Below the pieces are notes generated by a model, which had not been told where the DNA came from, searched no databases, and saw nothing but the letters and a program-made list of their open reading frames with translations. The position numbers were made by a program, and so were the translations under genes. Positions 54,506 through 63,358 of a stretch of 64,000 nucleotides of DNA are shown here, in pieces. Source of the DNA: Streptomyces phaeolivaceus (GTDB lineage: Bacteria > Actinomycetota > Actinomycetes > Streptomycetales > Streptomycetaceae); NCBI RefSeq assembly GCF_009184865.1, contig NZ_CP045096.1, positions 2,790,001-2,854,000 on the forward strand. The letters are read 5' to 3'. Positions within the stretch are counted from its first letter, which is position 1, and each line of letters begins with the position of its first letter.

Positions 54506-56239
54506 GTGCTCATACGATTGCTGAGAAGTCATCTCCGTCCGTACCGGACACCGATCGCCCTGCTGGTGCTGCTGCAGTTCGTACAGACGTGCGCCACGCT
54601 CTATCTGCCCACACTGAACGCGGACATCATCGACCAGGGCGTGGTGCGGGGGGACACCGGTTACATCCTGTCCTTCGGCGCGCTGATGGTCGGTATCTCG
54701 CTGGTGCAGGTCGTCTGCAACATCGGGGCCGTGTACTACGGCGCCCGCACCGCCTCGGCGGTCGGCCGGGACATCCGGGCCGCCGTGTTCGACCGGGTGC
54801 AGTCGTTCTCGGCGCGTGAGGTCGGTCACTTCGGGGCCCCCTCACTGATCACGCGGACCACGAACGACGTGCAGCAGGTGCAGATGCTGGTGCTCATGAC
54901 GTTCACGCTGGTGGTGTCGGCGCCGATCATGTGCGTCGGCGGCATCGTGCTGGCGCTCGGGCTGGACGTGCCGTTGTCGGGGGTGCTGCTCGCCGTCGTA
55001 CCGGTGCTCGGTATCTCCGTCAGCCTGATCGTGCGCCGGTTGCGCCCCCTGTTCCGCACCATGCAGGAGCGGCTGGACACCGTGAACCGGGTGCTGCGGG
55101 AGCAGATCACCGGCAACCGGGTCATCCGGGCCTTCGTACGGGACGACTACGAGAAGGACCGGTTCCGGAAGGCGAACGCCGAACTGACGGATGTGTCGTT
55201 GGGAACCGGGCGGATGCTCGCGCTGATGTTCCCGATCGTGATGACGGTCATCAATCTGTCGTCGATCGCGGTGGTGTGGTTCGGCGCGCACCGGATCGAC
55301 AGCGGCGGGATGGAGATCGGGGCGCTCACCGCGTTCCTCGCCTATCTGATGCAGATCGTGATGGCGGTGATGATGGCCACCTTCATGTTCATGATGATGC
55401 CGCGCGCCGAGGTGTGCGCCGAGCGCATCCAGGAGGTGCTGGACACCGACACGAGCGTGGTGCCGCCGGTGGAGCCCGTACGGGAGCTGCGGCGGCACGG
55501 GTTCCTGGAGGTCCGGGGTGCGGGCTTCCGCTATCCGGGTGCCGAGGAGCCGGTGCTCAGGTCGATCGAGGTCGTGGCGCGGCCCGGTGAGACGACCGCC
55601 GTCATCGGGTCCACGGGCAGCGGGAAGTCGACGCTGCTCGGGCTGGTGCCCCGGCTGTTCGACGTCACCGAGGGCGAGGTGCTGGTGGACGGCGTCGACG
55701 TACGGACGCTCGATCCGCAGCTGCTGGCGAGGACGGTGGGGCTGGTGCCGCAGAAGCCGTATCTCTTCTCGGGGACCGTGGCGACGAATCTGCGGTACGG
55801 CAATCCGGACGCCACGGACGAGGAGTTGTGGCACGCGCTGGAGGTGGCGCAGGCCAAGGGGTTCGTGGAGCGGCTGGAGAACGGGCTGGACTCGCCCATC
55901 GCGCAGGGCGGGACGAATGTGTCCGGGGGTCAGCGACAGCGGCTCGCGATCGCGCGGACGCTGGTGCAGCGGCCGGAGATCTATCTGTTCGACGATTCGT
56001 TCTCCGCGCTCGACTACGCGACGGATGCCGCGCTGCGGGCGGCGCTGGGGCGGGAGACCGCCGAGGCGACCGTGGTGATCGTGGCCCAGCGGGTGGCGAC
56101 CATCCGGGACGCCGACCGGATCGTCGTCCTCGACGAGGGCCGGGTCGTCGGCGCCGGGCGGCACCACGAGCTGATGGCGGACAACGAGACCTATCGGGAG
56201 ATCGTCCTCTCCCAGCTCACGGAAGCGGAGGCAGCCTGA
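54506..56239 (+). CDS. ABC exporter half-transporter, degenerate-site subunit
   Basis: A 577-residue membrane-ATPase with six N-terminal helices (LLVLLQFVQTCATLYLPTLN, LALMFPIVMTVINLSSIAVVW) and a C-terminal NBD: Walker A GSTGSGKST, Q-loop VPQKPYLFSGT, signature VSGGQRQRLAIART, Walker B IYLFDDSFSALD. The residue after Walker B is Asp, not the catalytic Glu, marking this as the degenerate subunit of a heterodimeric exporter. The start is uncertain (GTG 54506 favoured; GTG 54440 adds 22 low-complexity residues). Its stop overlaps the partner start (TGATG). Substrate unknown, likely drugs or peptides. Confidence 0.85.
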   Translation: MLIRLLRSHLRPYRTPIALLVLLQFVQTCATLYLPTLNADIIDQGVVRGDTGYILSFGALMVGISLVQVVCNIGAVYYGARTASAVGRDIRAAVFDRVQSFSAREVGHFGAPSLITRTTNDVQQVQMLVLMTFTLVVSAPIMCVGGIVLALGLDVPLSGVLLAVVPVLGISVSLIVRRLRPLFRTMQERLDTVNRVLREQITGNRVIRAFVRDDYEKDRFRKANAELTDVSLGTGRMLALMFPIVMTVINLSSIAVVWFGAHRIDSGGMEIGALTAFLAYLMQIVMAVMMATFMFMMMPRAEVCAERIQEVLDTDTSVVPPVEPVRELRRHGFLEVRGAGFRYPGAEEPVLRSIEVVARPGETTAVIGSTGSGKSTLLGLVPRLFDVTEGEVLVDGVDVRTLDPQLLARTVGLVPQKPYLFSGTVATNLRYGNPDATDEELWHALEVAQAKGFVERLENGLDSPIAQGGTNVSGGQRQRLAIARTLVQRPEIYLFDDSFSALDYATDAALRAALGRETAEATVVIVAQRVATIRDADRIVVLDEGRVVGAGRHHELMADNETYREIVLSQLTEAEAA

Positions 56240-58173
56240 TGGCCGGGCCGTTGGCACGGATGGCGGGGGCCGGGGCCCCCGATCAGCACTCCATGGACTT
56301 CAAGGGGTCCGGGAAACGGCTGCTCGCTCAGTTCAGGCCCGAGCGGTTCACGATGTACGCGATGATCGTGTGCGCGGTGCTCAGCGTCGGGCTCTCGGTG
56401 CTCGGGCCGTGGATCCTCGGCAAGGCGACCGACCTCGTGTTCGCGGGGGTCGTCGGGCGGGACATGCCGGCGGGTGCCACCAAGGCCGAGGTCCTGGAGT
56501 CCATGCGGGAGCGCGGGGACGGCGGGGTCGCCGACATGCTGGCGGGCACCGACTTCACTCCGGGCAAGGGCATCGATTTCGAGGCCGTGGCAGCAGTTCT
56601 TCTGGTTGCCCTCGGCATCTTCCTGGTCGCCGGGCTGCTGATGGCGGCGGCCACCCGGCTCTCCAACCGGGCGATCAACCGGACCGTCTACCACATGCGT
56701 GCGGATCTCCAGGCGAAGCTGTCGCGGCTGCCTCTGTCGTACTTCGACCGGCGGCAGCGCGGTGAGGTGCTGAGCCGGGCGACCAACGACATCGACAACA
56801 TCGGGCAGACGCTTCAGCAGTCCATGGGACAGCTGGTCAACTCGCTCCTCACCATCATCGGTGTGCTGGTGATGATGTTCTGGGTGTCGCCGCTGCTGGC
56901 GCTGGTCGCGCTGGTGACCGTACCGGTGTCGTTCCTGATCGCCACGCGGGTCGGCAAGCGGTCGCAGCCGCACTTCGTCGCGCAGTGGCGGGTCACCGGG
57001 AAGCTCAACGCGCACATCGAGGAGATGTACACCGGGCACACGCTCGTGAAGGTGTTCGGGCGGCAGGAGGAGTCGGCGCGGCAGTTCGCCGAGGAGAACG
57101 AGCGGCTGTACGAGGCCGGGTTCAAGGCCCAGTTCAACAGCGGGATCATGCAGCCGCTGATGTTCTTCGTGTCGAACATCAACTATGTGCTGGTCGCGGT
57201 GGTCGGTGGACTGCGGGTCGCTTCGGGGGCCCTGTCCCTCGGTGACGTACAGGCCTTCATCCAGTACTCGCGGCAGTTCTCGATGCCGCTGACGCAGGTC
57301 GCCTCGATGGCGAACCTGGTGCAGTCGGGGGTCGCGTCCGCCGAGCGGATCTTCGAACTGCTGGACGCGGAGGAGCAGGAGGCCGACGCGGTGCCCGGGG
57401 TGCGGCCGGAGGAGCTGCGGGGGCGGGTGGCGCTGGAGGGGGTGTCCTTCCGGTACGAGGCCGACAAGCCGCTGATCGAGGATCTGTCCCTGGTGGTCGA
57501 GCCGGGACACACGGTCGCGATCGTCGGGCCGACCGGGGCCGGGAAGACGACCCTGGTGAACCTGCTGATGCGGTTCTACGAGGTCACCGGGGGCCGGATC
57601 ACGCTCGACGGCGTCGATGTCGCGTCCATGTCCCGGGACGAACTCCGCGACGGGATAGGGATGGTGCTCCAGGACACCTGGCTGTTCGGGGGGACCATCG
57701 CGGAGAACATCGCGTACGGGGCGTCCGCGGCGCGGAAGGTGACCCGGGGGGAGGTCGAGGAGGCGGCTCGGGCCGCGCACGCGGACCGGTTCGTCCGGAC
57801 GCTGCCGGACGGGTACGACACCGTGATCGACGACGAGGGGAGCGGGGTGAGCGCGGGTGAGAAGCAGCTCATCACGATCGCTCGGGCGTTCCTGTCGGAT
57901 CCGGTGATCCTGGTGCTGGACGAGGCGACGAGTTCGGTGGACACGCGTACGGAGGTGTTGATCCAGAAGGCGATGGCGAAGCTGGCGCACGGGCGGACGT
58001 CGTTCGTGATCGCGCACCGGCTGTCGACGATTCGGGACGCGGACACGATTCTGGTGATGGAGAACGGTTCCATCGTGGAGCAGGGGGCGCACGAGGAGTT
58101 GTTGGCCTCGGGTGGGGCGTATGCGCGGCTGTACCGGGCGCAGTTCGCGGAGGCGGTGGCCGAGGTGGACTGA
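56239..58173 (+). CDS. ABC exporter half-transporter, catalytic-site subunit
   Basis: A 644-residue partner of the preceding half-transporter. After about 30 residues come six helices with a long extracytoplasmic insertion between the first two (TKAEVLESMRERGDGGVADM). NBD motifs: Walker A GPTGAGKTT, Q-loop VLQDTWLFGGT, a noncanonical signature GVSAGEKQLITIARAF, Walker B ILVLDEATSSVD with catalytic Glu, and switch His IAHRLSTIRDAD. The complementary arrangement (good Glu here, good signature in the other) fits one active and one degenerate ATP site, as in TM287/288-type exporters. Followed by a cluster of hairpins. Confidence 0.9.
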   Translation: MAGPLARMAGAGAPDQHSMDFKGSGKRLLAQFRPERFTMYAMIVCAVLSVGLSVLGPWILGKATDLVFAGVVGRDMPAGATKAEVLESMRERGDGGVADMLAGTDFTPGKGIDFEAVAAVLLVALGIFLVAGLLMAAATRLSNRAINRTVYHMRADLQAKLSRLPLSYFDRRQRGEVLSRATNDIDNIGQTLQQSMGQLVNSLLTIIGVLVMMFWVSPLLALVALVTVPVSFLIATRVGKRSQPHFVAQWRVTGKLNAHIEEMYTGHTLVKVFGRQEESARQFAEENERLYEAGFKAQFNSGIMQPLMFFVSNINYVLVAVVGGLRVASGALSLGDVQAFIQYSRQFSMPLTQVASMANLVQSGVASAERIFELLDAEEQEADAVPGVRPEELRGRVALEGVSFRYEADKPLIEDLSLVVEPGHTVAIVGPTGAGKTTLVNLLMRFYEVTGGRITLDGVDVASMSRDELRDGIGMVLQDTWLFGGTIAENIAYGASAARKVTRGEVEEAARAAHADRFVRTLPDGYDTVIDDEGSGVSAGEKQLITIARAFLSDPVILVLDEATSSVDTRTEVLIQKAMAKLAHGRTSFVIAHRLSTIRDADTILVMENGSIVEQGAHEELLASGGAYARLYRAQFAEAVAEVD

Positions 58174-58231
58174 GGGGTGGACCGGCGGGGGGGGTGCGTT
58201 GTCGGGGTGCGATGTCGGGGTGCGGGTGCGT

Positions 58232-58345
58232 GGGGCTGGTCGCGCAGTTCCCCGCGCCCCTGAAAAAGCGGGGCTGCGCCCCTGCTTTTTCACGGCCCGC
58301 AGGGCCGTGTCTCTTAGGGACGCGGGGAACTGCGCGACCAGCCCC
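58232..58345. repeat. 25-bp inverted repeat enclosing two further hairpins (terminator zone)
   Basis: The outer arms (58232-58256 and 58321-58345) are perfect 25-bp complements starting GGGGCTGGTCGCGCAGTTCC. Inside are TGAAAAAGCGGGG / CCCC-TGCTTTTTCA (58261-58292) and CACGGCCC-GCA-GGGCCGTG (58291-58309). It lies between the convergent ABC exporter and sigma factor genes and probably terminates both. Shares the GCGCGACCAGCC end with the repeats at 14070 and 61856. Confidence 0.85.
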
Positions 58346-58375
58346 CACCGAACCCGCAGACGACTACACGCCCCC

Positions 58376-59617
58376 TCAGTCCAAGTAGCCCCTCAGCTGG
58401 TCCGCGAAGGCGTGGTCGCGGAGTTTGTTGAGGGTCTTGGACTCGATCTGCCGTATGCGTTCCCGGGTGACGCCGAAGATGCGGCCGATCTCCTCCAGCG
58501 TGCGGGGCCGGCCGTCGGCTAGGCCGTAGCGGAGTTGGACGACCTTGCGTTCGCGTTCGCCGAGGGTGGAGAGGACCACTTCCAGGTGTTCGCGCAGGAG
58601 CAAGAACGCGGCCGACTCCGCGGGGCTCGCCGCGTCGCCGTCCTCGATGAGGTCGCCGAGGGCCACGTCGTCCTCCTCGCCGACGGGCGCGTGCAGGGAG
58701 ACCGGTTCCTGGGCGAGGCGGAGGACCTCGCTGACGCGTTCGGGGGCGAGGTCGAGCTGCGCGGCCACCTCGTCCGGCGTGGGCTCGTAGCCGCGTTCCT
58801 GGAGCATGCGGCGTTGGACGCGCACGACCCGGTTGATCAGCTCGACGACGTGGACCGGGACCCGGATCGTACGGGCCTGGTCGGCGAGCGCGCGGGACAT
58901 GGCCTGGCGGATCCACCAGGTCGCGTAGGTGGAGAACTTGTAGCCGCGGGCGTAGTCGAACTTCTCGACGGCCCGGATGAGGCCCAGGTTCCCTTCCTGG
59001 ACCAGGTCGAGCATGGTCAGACCGCGGCCCACGTAACGCTTCGCCACCGACACCACGAGCCGTAGGTTCGCCTCGATGAGGCGGCGCTTGGCCATCCGGC
59101 CCATGACGACCAGTTTGTCGAGGTCCAGGGCGAGTTGGCTGTCGAGGTCGGGGGCGCTGCCGAGGCGTTCCTCGGCGAAGAGGCCGGCCTCGACGCGGCG
59201 GGCCAGTTCCACTTCCTCCACGGCCGTCAGCAGGGGGATGCGGCCGATCTCGCGCAGGTACTGGCGGAAGAGGTCGGAGGACGGGCCGCTGGTGTCCGGG
59301 CGGGCGCGCGGCGGTTCGACGGGCTCGGGCGGCTCGGCCGTCTCGACGGCCTCGACCACCGCGCCCGGTGGTTCGTCCGGGTCGGGCGGGCCGTCGGGCG
59401 TCGCCTCGGGGTGGTGCGCGGCACGGCTCTGGGCGGGCACCGCGGTGATGACGTCGGGCTCCGCGTCCGGCTCCGCGCCGTCCGTACCGATGGCCGTACC
59501 GGTGTCGTTCTGTATGAGGGTCTGGGTCTGCACGGGGGCGACCTCCAGGAATGTCGCTGCCAGGGCGTACGGCAGCGGTACGTCTGGGATGGCGCGGGCG
59601 GCCTCTCCGCCGTCCAT
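58376..59617 (-). CDS. hrdA: Group 2 sigma-70 factor, HrdA-like
   Basis: A sigma-70 protein of about 413 residues. After a Pro/Glu/Thr-rich N-terminal part it has region 1.2 [29 protein letters not shown], 2.1-2.4 ([51 protein letters not shown]), region 3 and 4.2 ([20 protein letters not shown]). The housekeeping HrdB lies elsewhere in Streptomyces; neighbours dnaG and dgt suggest hrdA, known from memory as dispensable in S. coelicolor. The start is unsure: ATG 59617 favoured by codon bias, with the frame open to GTG 59722. Confidence 0.85.
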   Translation of the reverse strand: MDGGEAARAIPDVPLPYALAATFLEVAPVQTQTLIQNDTGTAIGTDGAEPDAEPDVITAVPAQSRAAHHPEATPDGPPDPDEPPGAVVEAVETAEPPEPVEPPRARPDTSGPSSDLFRQYLREIGRIPLLTAVEEVELARRVEAGLFAEERLGSAPDLDSQLALDLDKLVVMGRMAKRRLIEANLRLVVSVAKRYVGRGLTMLDLVQEGNLGLIRAVEKFDYARGYKFSTYATWWIRQAMSRALADQARTIRVPVHVVELINRVVRVQRRMLQERGYEPTPDEVAAQLDLAPERVSEVLRLAQEPVSLHAPVGEEDDVALGDLIEDGDAASPAESAAFLLLREHLEVVLSTLGERERKVVQLRYGLADGRPRTLEEIGRIFGVTRERIRQIESKTLNKLRDHAFADQLRGYLD

Positions 59618-59909
59618 CCCGTACTCGTCGAGTGGAACCGCGGGGATCTCGGACCCATGGGGGACGGGTCGGCCGCGCTCCGAGGACTCAGGCACCGGAA
59701 CCCAGTGTGGAGTACGACACACAGCCGCTACGAGGGGCGTGCGGTGACTTTTTGCGTCCGGTCCGTGACCTCACGGTTACTGTGCCGTACGAGTGCGCTG
59801 CCGGGAGGGCCCTAAACCGCTTGAAGGTCGTGGCGAACGGGGTGGCTCCGGCGTGGGATTGGCAAGTGCGCCGGGGACGTTCACGCCCGGGGCGCGCGTC
59901 GGCCCCGCC
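59618..59909. other. Region between dnaG and the sigma factor gene
   Basis: 292 bases, of which the 105 nearest the sigma gene could be its coding extension. Its promoter must lie here. An AT-richer patch (CTTTTTGCG, 59746-59754) lies near the end of the possible extension. No clear promoter hexamers found. Confidence 0.35.
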
Positions 59910-61811
59910 TCAGAGCGCCTCCGCGCCCCGCTCTCGCAACGCCTGGTCGTACTGCTGGAGCACCCACAACTCGTTCTGTACGGCGGCCAGCTGGGCCGGG
60001 TCTCCCTGGGCGGTGGCCCGCGCCAGGCTGCCCTGGACGTCGCGCACCCGGCGCTCGACGGCCCGGCGGCGCACGGTGACCAGCTGCGCGCCCGCGTACA
60101 CGTCGTCGACCGTCTTGCGCATGATCGCCTCGACGGCCAGCTCGGTCACCATGGCCCGCACGGTGTCGTCCGGTGCCGCCTCGCGGACCCGGACCAGATA
60201 CTCCTGGGGGTCCTCGGCGCCGTACTCGACGCCGCCCGCCTCGATGATCGTCTCGCGGACGGCCGCGTACGGGGCGGCGGTGAACTCGTCGACGCCGTAC
60301 GCGTCGAAGGCGGGGGCGACCAGCTCCGGGCGCTGGAGGGCGAGTTTGAGGAGTTCGCGCTCGGTGGCGAAGACCGGGTTGCGCAGGGTGAGGGCGGGGC
60401 CGGAGGGGGGCCGGGCGGTGGATTCGTACGGCTGCGACGAGCGCTGCGCGGCGGGGGCGGGGCCCTGGCCGCCGCGGTCGCGGGCCCAGCGGGCGAGCTG
60501 GGCGACGCGCTTGACGACGAACTGGGTGTCGAGGATGCCGAGCATGCCGGCGAGCTGCACGGCGACCTCGTGCTGGGCGCCGCTGTTCTTGATGCGGGCC
60601 ACGACGGGCGCGGCCTCGTCGAGGGCGGAGGCGCGGCCCGCCGGGGTCTCCAGGTCGTAGCGGGCGACGATCTGGCGGAGGGCGAACTCGAAGAGCGGGG
60701 TGCGGGGTTCGGTCAGCTCCGCGACCGCGTCGTCGCCCTTGGCGAGGCGCAGCTCGCACGGGTCCATGCCGTCGGGCGCGATCGCGATATAGGTCTCGGC
60801 GGCGAACTTCTGGTCGTCCTCGAAGGCGCGCAGGGCCGCCTTCTGGCCGGCCGCGTCGCCGTCGAAGGTGAAGATCACGCGGGCGCTGCCGTTGTCCATC
60901 AGCAGCCGGCGGAGGATCTTGATGTGTTCGCCGCCGAAGGCCGTGCCGCAGGTGGCGATGGCCGTGGTCACGCCGGCGAGATGGCAGGCCATGACGTCCG
61001 TGTAGCCCTCGACGACGACGGCCCGGCTGGCCTTGGCGATGTCCTTCTTGGCGAGGTCGATGCCGTACAGGACCTGGGACTTGCGGTAGATCGCCGTGTC
61101 CGGGGTGTTGAGGTACTTGGGGCCGGTGTCCGCCTCGTAGAGCTTGCGGGCGCCGAAGCCGACGACATCGCCGCCGATGTCGCGGATCGGCCACATCAGA
61201 CGGCCCCGGAAGCGGTCGATGGGGCTGCGGCGGCTCTCCTGCGACAGCCCGGACAGGAGCAGCTCCTTGTCCGTGAAGCCCTTGCCGCGGAGGTACTTGG
61301 TGAGGTGGTCCCAGCCCTGGGGGCTGTAGCCGACGCCGAAGTGGACGGCGGCGGACTGGTCGAAGCCGCGCTCGGCGAGGAAGATCCGGCCCGTGTCGGC
61401 CTCGGGGCTGGTGGCCAGCTGTTCCGCGTACCACTCGGCGGCGATCTTGTGCGCCTCGACCAGCCGGATCCGCTCACCGCGCTGGTGGGAGGGGTTGTAC
61501 CCGCCCTCCTCGTAGCGCAGGGTGATGCCCGCCTGGCCCGCGAGGCGCTCGACGGCCTCCGAGAAGGACAGGTGGTCGACCTTCATCACGAACGTGATGG
61601 TGTCGCCGCCCTCCTGGCAGCCGAAGCAGTGGAAGAGTCCCTTGCTCGGGCTGACCTGGAACGACGGCGACTTCTCGTCGTGGAACGGGCAGAGGCCCTT
61701 GAGGTTCCCGCCGCCCGCGTTCCGCAGCTGGAGGTACTCGGACACCACGGCGTCGATCGGGACCGCGTCCCGAACCGCCTTCACGTCCTCGTCGTTGATC
61801 CGTCCAGCCAC
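59910..61811 (-). CDS. dnaG: DNA primase
   Basis: A 633-residue primase that makes RNA primers at the replication fork. The N-terminal CHC2 zinc finger is GLCPFHDEKSPSF ... LFHCFGCQEGGD. The TOPRIM core shows VVVEGYTDVMACHLAGV and FTFDGDAAGQKAA with its metal-binding acidic residues. The C-terminal helicase-interaction domain follows a variable Ala/Pro-rich linker (AQLARWARDRGGQGPA). Start GTG 61811, without an obvious ribosome site. Length is usual for actinobacteria. It lies upstream of the hrdA-like sigma gene on the same strand, a variant of the classic primase-sigma neighbourhood. Confidence 0.95.
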   Translation of the reverse strand: MAGRINDEDVKAVRDAVPIDAVVSEYLQLRNAGGGNLKGLCPFHDEKSPSFQVSPSKGLFHCFGCQEGGDTITFVMKVDHLSFSEAVERLAGQAGITLRYEEGGYNPSHQRGERIRLVEAHKIAAEWYAEQLATSPEADTGRIFLAERGFDQSAAVHFGVGYSPQGWDHLTKYLRGKGFTDKELLLSGLSQESRRSPIDRFRGRLMWPIRDIGGDVVGFGARKLYEADTGPKYLNTPDTAIYRKSQVLYGIDLAKKDIAKASRAVVVEGYTDVMACHLAGVTTAIATCGTAFGGEHIKILRRLLMDNGSARVIFTFDGDAAGQKAALRAFEDDQKFAAETYIAIAPDGMDPCELRLAKGDDAVAELTEPRTPLFEFALRQIVARYDLETPAGRASALDEAAPVVARIKNSGAQHEVAVQLAGMLGILDTQFVVKRVAQLARWARDRGGQGPAPAAQRSSQPYESTARPPSGPALTLRNPVFATERELLKLALQRPELVAPAFDAYGVDEFTAAPYAAVRETIIEAGGVEYGAEDPQEYLVRVREAAPDDTVRAMVTELAVEAIMRKTVDDVYAGAQLVTVRRRAVERRVRDVQGSLARATAQGDPAQLAAVQNELWVLQQYDQALRERGAEAL

Positions 61812-61855
61812 GCGGCGATTCTACGGTCACCTACTGACATGGCTGCGCTGCGGAA

Positions 61856-61914
61856 GGGGCGCGGGGCTGTTTCGACATGCGGCTCCGCCGCGTGGGCGCG
61901 AGCAACCACGAACC
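61856..61914. repeat. Dispersed Streptomyces repeat, copy B (intergenic)
   Basis: Starts GGGGCGCGGGGCTGTTTCGA and continues ATGCGGCTCCGCCGCG. Near-identical to copy A at 14070-14125 in the carboxyltransferase gene. Here it lies between the reductase and dnaG genes, upstream of the dnaG start. Confidence 0.75.
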
Positions 61915-61950
61915 ACCCGCGCTCGCCCGCGCGCCCCACCCCGCAGACGC

Positions 61951-63216
61951 CTAGGCGGTCAGACTCTCCAACGGAACCTGGGGATTCGACAGCGCGTCCA
62001 CATCCACCCGCGCCCGGGAGCGGATCAGTTTCTGGATCGGCTCAGTGACATCCCACACGTTCACATTCATCCCGGCCAGCACCCGCCCCTCCTTCACCCA
62101 GAACGCGATGAACTCCCGCTTCCCCGCGTCCCCCCGGATCAGCACCTGGTCGTAGGACCCGGGCGGCGCCCAGCCCGAGTACTCCATCCCCAGGTCGTAC
62201 TGGTCGGAGAAGAAGTAGGGCACCCGGTCGTAGGTGACGTCCTTGTCGAGCATCGAGCGGGCGGCGGCCGGTCCGCCGTTGAGCGCGTTGGCCCAGTGCT
62301 CCACCCGCAGCCGGGTGTCGAACAGGGCGTGCGGGAAGGAGACGACGTCACCGGCGGCGTAGACGGAGGGGTCGGACGTCCGCAGGCCCGCGTCGACGGC
62401 GATGCCGCCGCCGTACGCGCGGTCGGCGATCTCCAGCCCCGCCGCCTCGGCGAGACCGACGCGCGGGGCGGCGCCGATGGCCGCGAGGACGTCGTGCGCC
62501 GGGTGCTCCTCCCCCGTGTCCGTGCGGGCCGCGAGGACCATGCCGTCCTGGCCGACGATCTCCGTGAGCCGGGCGCCGAAGTGGAAGCGGACGCCGTGCT
62601 CGCGGTGCAGCTCGGCGAAGAGGTTGCCCAGCTCGGGGCCGAGGACGCCGTGCAGCGGCGTCGGCTCGGGCTCGACGACGGTGACCTCCGCGCCGTACTC
62701 GCGGGCCGCCGCCGCCACCTCCAGACCGATCCAGCCGGCGCCCGCGACCACGAGGTGGCCGTTGTCCCGGCCGAGCGCGGCGAGGACGCCCTTGAGGCGC
62801 TCGGCGTGGGCGAGGCGGCGCAGATGGTGGACGCCCGCGAGATCGGTGCCCGGGATGTCCAGCCGGCGGGGCTCGGCGCCGGTGGCGATCAGCAGCTTGT
62901 CGTAGTGGACGAGGGTGCCGTCGTCGCCGAAGCGGACGGTCTTCGCCGTACGGTCGATCGCGTCGACGGTCTGGCCGAGGTGCAGCTCGATGTCGTTGCG
63001 CGCGTACCAGGACGGTTCGTGGACGAAGACGCTGTCGCGCTCCTCCTTGCCGAGCAGATAGCCCTTGGAGAGCGGCGGGCGCTCGTAGGGGTGGTCCCGT
63101 TCGTCGCAGATCAGTATCACGCGGCCGGTGAAGCCCTCCGCTCGGAGCGTCTCGGCCGCCTTCGCGCCGGCGAGACCGCCTCCGACGATGACGAATGTCT
63201 GATCCGCGTCGACCAC
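61951..63216 (-). CDS. NAD(P)H/FAD-dependent ferredoxin reductase-type oxidoreductase
   Basis: A 421-residue flavoprotein. Two Rossmann motifs are clear: FAD at FVIVGGGLAGAKAAETLRAEG and NAD(P) at LVVAGAGWIGLEVAAAAREYG; then DVLAAIGAAPRVGLA and VYAAGDVVSF before the C-terminal domain. It resembles ferredoxin or rubredoxin reductases and putidaredoxin-reductase-like enzymes that pass electrons from NAD(P)H to iron-sulfur partners. Start GTG 63216, GGAGG six bases upstream; an in-frame upstream extension is rejected. The redox partner is not encoded nearby. Confidence 0.85.
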   Translation of the reverse strand: MVDADQTFVIVGGGLAGAKAAETLRAEGFTGRVILICDERDHPYERPPLSKGYLLGKEERDSVFVHEPSWYARNDIELHLGQTVDAIDRTAKTVRFGDDGTLVHYDKLLIATGAEPRRLDIPGTDLAGVHHLRRLAHAERLKGVLAALGRDNGHLVVAGAGWIGLEVAAAAREYGAEVTVVEPEPTPLHGVLGPELGNLFAELHREHGVRFHFGARLTEIVGQDGMVLAARTDTGEEHPAHDVLAAIGAAPRVGLAEAAGLEIADRAYGGGIAVDAGLRTSDPSVYAAGDVVSFPHALFDTRLRVEHWANALNGGPAAARSMLDKDVTYDRVPYFFSDQYDLGMEYSGWAPPGSYDQVLIRGDAGKREFIAFWVKEGRVLAGMNVNVWDVTEPIQKLIRSRARVDVDALSNPQVPLESLTA

Positions 63217-63358
63217 TTGATGCCTCCTCTTAAGGGTGCGTCCACATGCGAGCGTCCCGCACACAGCGTGATGCGGGAAGAGGTAGTGACCCGATCAGGC
63301 CACGCAGGGTCACGTGTGAGTCATATCCCGTCCATCCCTGTCACATCCGGCGCATCCC

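Noticed and set aside
59793..62048. 751-codon open frame on the plus strand, antisense to dnaG
   Set aside because: Composed of Gly/Ala/Val-rich shadow sequence; the opposite strand carries full primase motifs.
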